Source: JAWVEV01 sp033856535
Lineage (GTDB): Bacteria > Actinomycetota > Thermoleophilia > Miltoncostaeales > Miltoncostaeaceae
NCBI GenBank assembly: GCA_033856535.1
Contig: JAWVEV010000014.1
Location: 1 to 53,357, forward strand
Length of the DNA stretch: 53,357 bases
Direction: 5' to 3'
Part shown: positions 52,788 through 53,357 of the stretch, piece after piece
How positions within the stretch are numbered: the first letter of the stretch is position 1
Layout of the letters: each line of letters opens with the position of its first letter
Notes under the pieces: model-generated
The model's input: only the letters and a program-made list of their open reading frames with translations
Databases searched by the model: none
What the model was told of the DNA's origin: nothing
Position numbers and translations under genes: made by a program

Positions 52788-53357
52788 TTGCGCACGTCGT
52801 CGCGCGAGGGCAGCTCGAACATCACGTCGAGCAGGGCGAGCTCCATGATCGAGCGAAGGCCGCGCGCCCCGGTCTCCCGCTCGAGGGCCTTGTCGGCGAC
52901 CGCCCGGAGGCTGTCGTCGGCGAAGACCAGGTCGACGTCGTCGAAGCTGAAGAAGCGCCGGTACTGGCGCACCAGGGCGTTCTTCGGCTCGGTCAGGATG
53001 CGGACGAGATCGTCGCGCGAGAGCTGGTGCACCGCCGAGATGACCGGCAGGCGGCCGATGAACTCGGGGATGAGCCCGTAGTTCATGAGGTCCTCGGGGA
53101 GCACCTGGCTGAAGAGGTCGTGCGAGTCGCGCATGCGGCGGCTCTTCACGTCGGCCGCGAAGCCCACGCTCTTGTTGCCGATGCGCCGCTCGATGATCTT
53201 CTCGAGGTTCGCGAACGCGCCACCGCAGATGAACAGCACGTTCGTGGTGTCGATGGTGAGGAACTCCTGGTGGGGGTGCTTGCGGCCCCCCTGCGGCGGC
53301 ACCGAGGCCACGGTGCCCTCCAGGATCTTCAGCAGCGCCTGCTGGACGCCCTCACCG
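52685..53357 (-). CDS. clpX: ATP-dependent protease ATP-binding subunit ClpX, 3' part
   Basis: The gene runs off the right edge; about 223 C-terminal residues are visible. Typical AAA+ segments: GVQQALLKILEG, TTNVLFICGGAFANLEKII, YGLIPEFIGRLPVI (sensor region with the arginine finger), and ERETGARGLRSIMELALLDVMFELPS with the sensor-2 arginine. It unfolds proteins for ClpP. The C-terminus runs into the disputed valS start. First gene of the minus-strand clpX-valS-folC-ndk-maf run. Confidence 0.96.
   Translation of the reverse strand, partial: GEGVQQALLKILEGTVASVPPQGGRKHPHQEFLTIDTTNVLFICGGAFANLEKIIERRIGNKSVGFAADVKSRRMRDSHDLFSQVLPEDLMNYGLIPEFIGRLPVISAVHQLSRDDLVRILTEPKNALVRQYRRFFSFDDVDLVFADDSLRAVADKALERETGARGLRSIMELALLDVMFELPSRDDVRKCVVTKETIEKGLPPTLVTEARGRRVAEAGGESA

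Noticed and set aside
50163..53081. Plus-strand open frame of 972 codons opposite valS
   Set aside because: Shadow frame opposite a synthetase with intact catalytic motifs.

Overview
The window is 53.4 kb of very GC-rich (about 75%) bacterial DNA. Its housekeeping gene order (clpX-valS-folC-ndk-maf; mreB-mreC-mreD-mrdA-rodA-rng; rplU-rpmA-obg-proB-proA-nadD-rsfS) and protein families point to a high-GC actinobacterium. A Thermoleophilia-like lineage (Solirubrobacterales/Gaiellales) is my best guess, but that is inference. There is no rRNA, CRISPR array, insertion sequence or prophage.

Left part (1-10.9 kb). The left edge cuts a minus-strand gene whose leader nearly duplicates the leader of a YCII/DGPF-domain gene at 10.3-10.7 kb. 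A frameshifted PLP-dependent trans-sulfuration enzyme follows. Next is a complete methylcitrate module: a PrpR/MccR-type regulator divergent from the tightly overlapping prpD-prpB-prpC operon, with TTCGCA-type half sites between them. Then come an acyltransferase-3/SGNH fusion, a secreted unknown protein and a perfect bidirectional hairpin.

Middle part (10.9-29.1 kb), accessory. It holds a class-II UvrA paralogue, a DUF4232-like secreted protein, and two large divergently transcribed polytopic membrane proteins. A five-gene minus-strand cluster (two epimerases, family-2 glycosyltransferase, UPF0104 flippase-like protein, methyltransferase) looks like a surface-glycan or glycolipid module. A cyclic-nucleotide-domain/thioredoxin-reductase-like fusion, several secreted unknowns (one frameshifted) and a RibD/DHFR-fold reductase complete it.

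Right part (29.0-53.4 kb), core genome, almost all on the minus strand: tRNA-Ala(GGC) with terminator, rsfS, nadD, proA, proB, obg, rpmA, rplU; a four-gene insert (two flavoenzymes, an unknown, an M48 protease); rng, a DUF697-like gene, and the elongasome operon rodA-mrdA-mreD-mreC-mreB; then maf, ndk, a coiled-coil membrane protein, folC, valS and the 3' part of clpX. Two small plus-strand genes sit between mreB and maf.

The observations I would check first are: (1) ProA lacks its catalytic cysteine (Pro at position 257); (2) the neighbouring Obg GTPase has TRAE instead of NKxD at G4; (3) several core genes (maf, mreB, valS, the 48-kb membrane protein, possibly rodA) have no ATG/GTG/TTG where homology puts their start, and maf and mreB have a well-placed Shine-Dalgarno in front of CTG or ATC; (4) a hairpin-containing leader is duplicated upstream of two genes 10.7 kb apart. 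Two frameshifts in 53 kb mean local sequence error must be excluded before reading biology into any of these.
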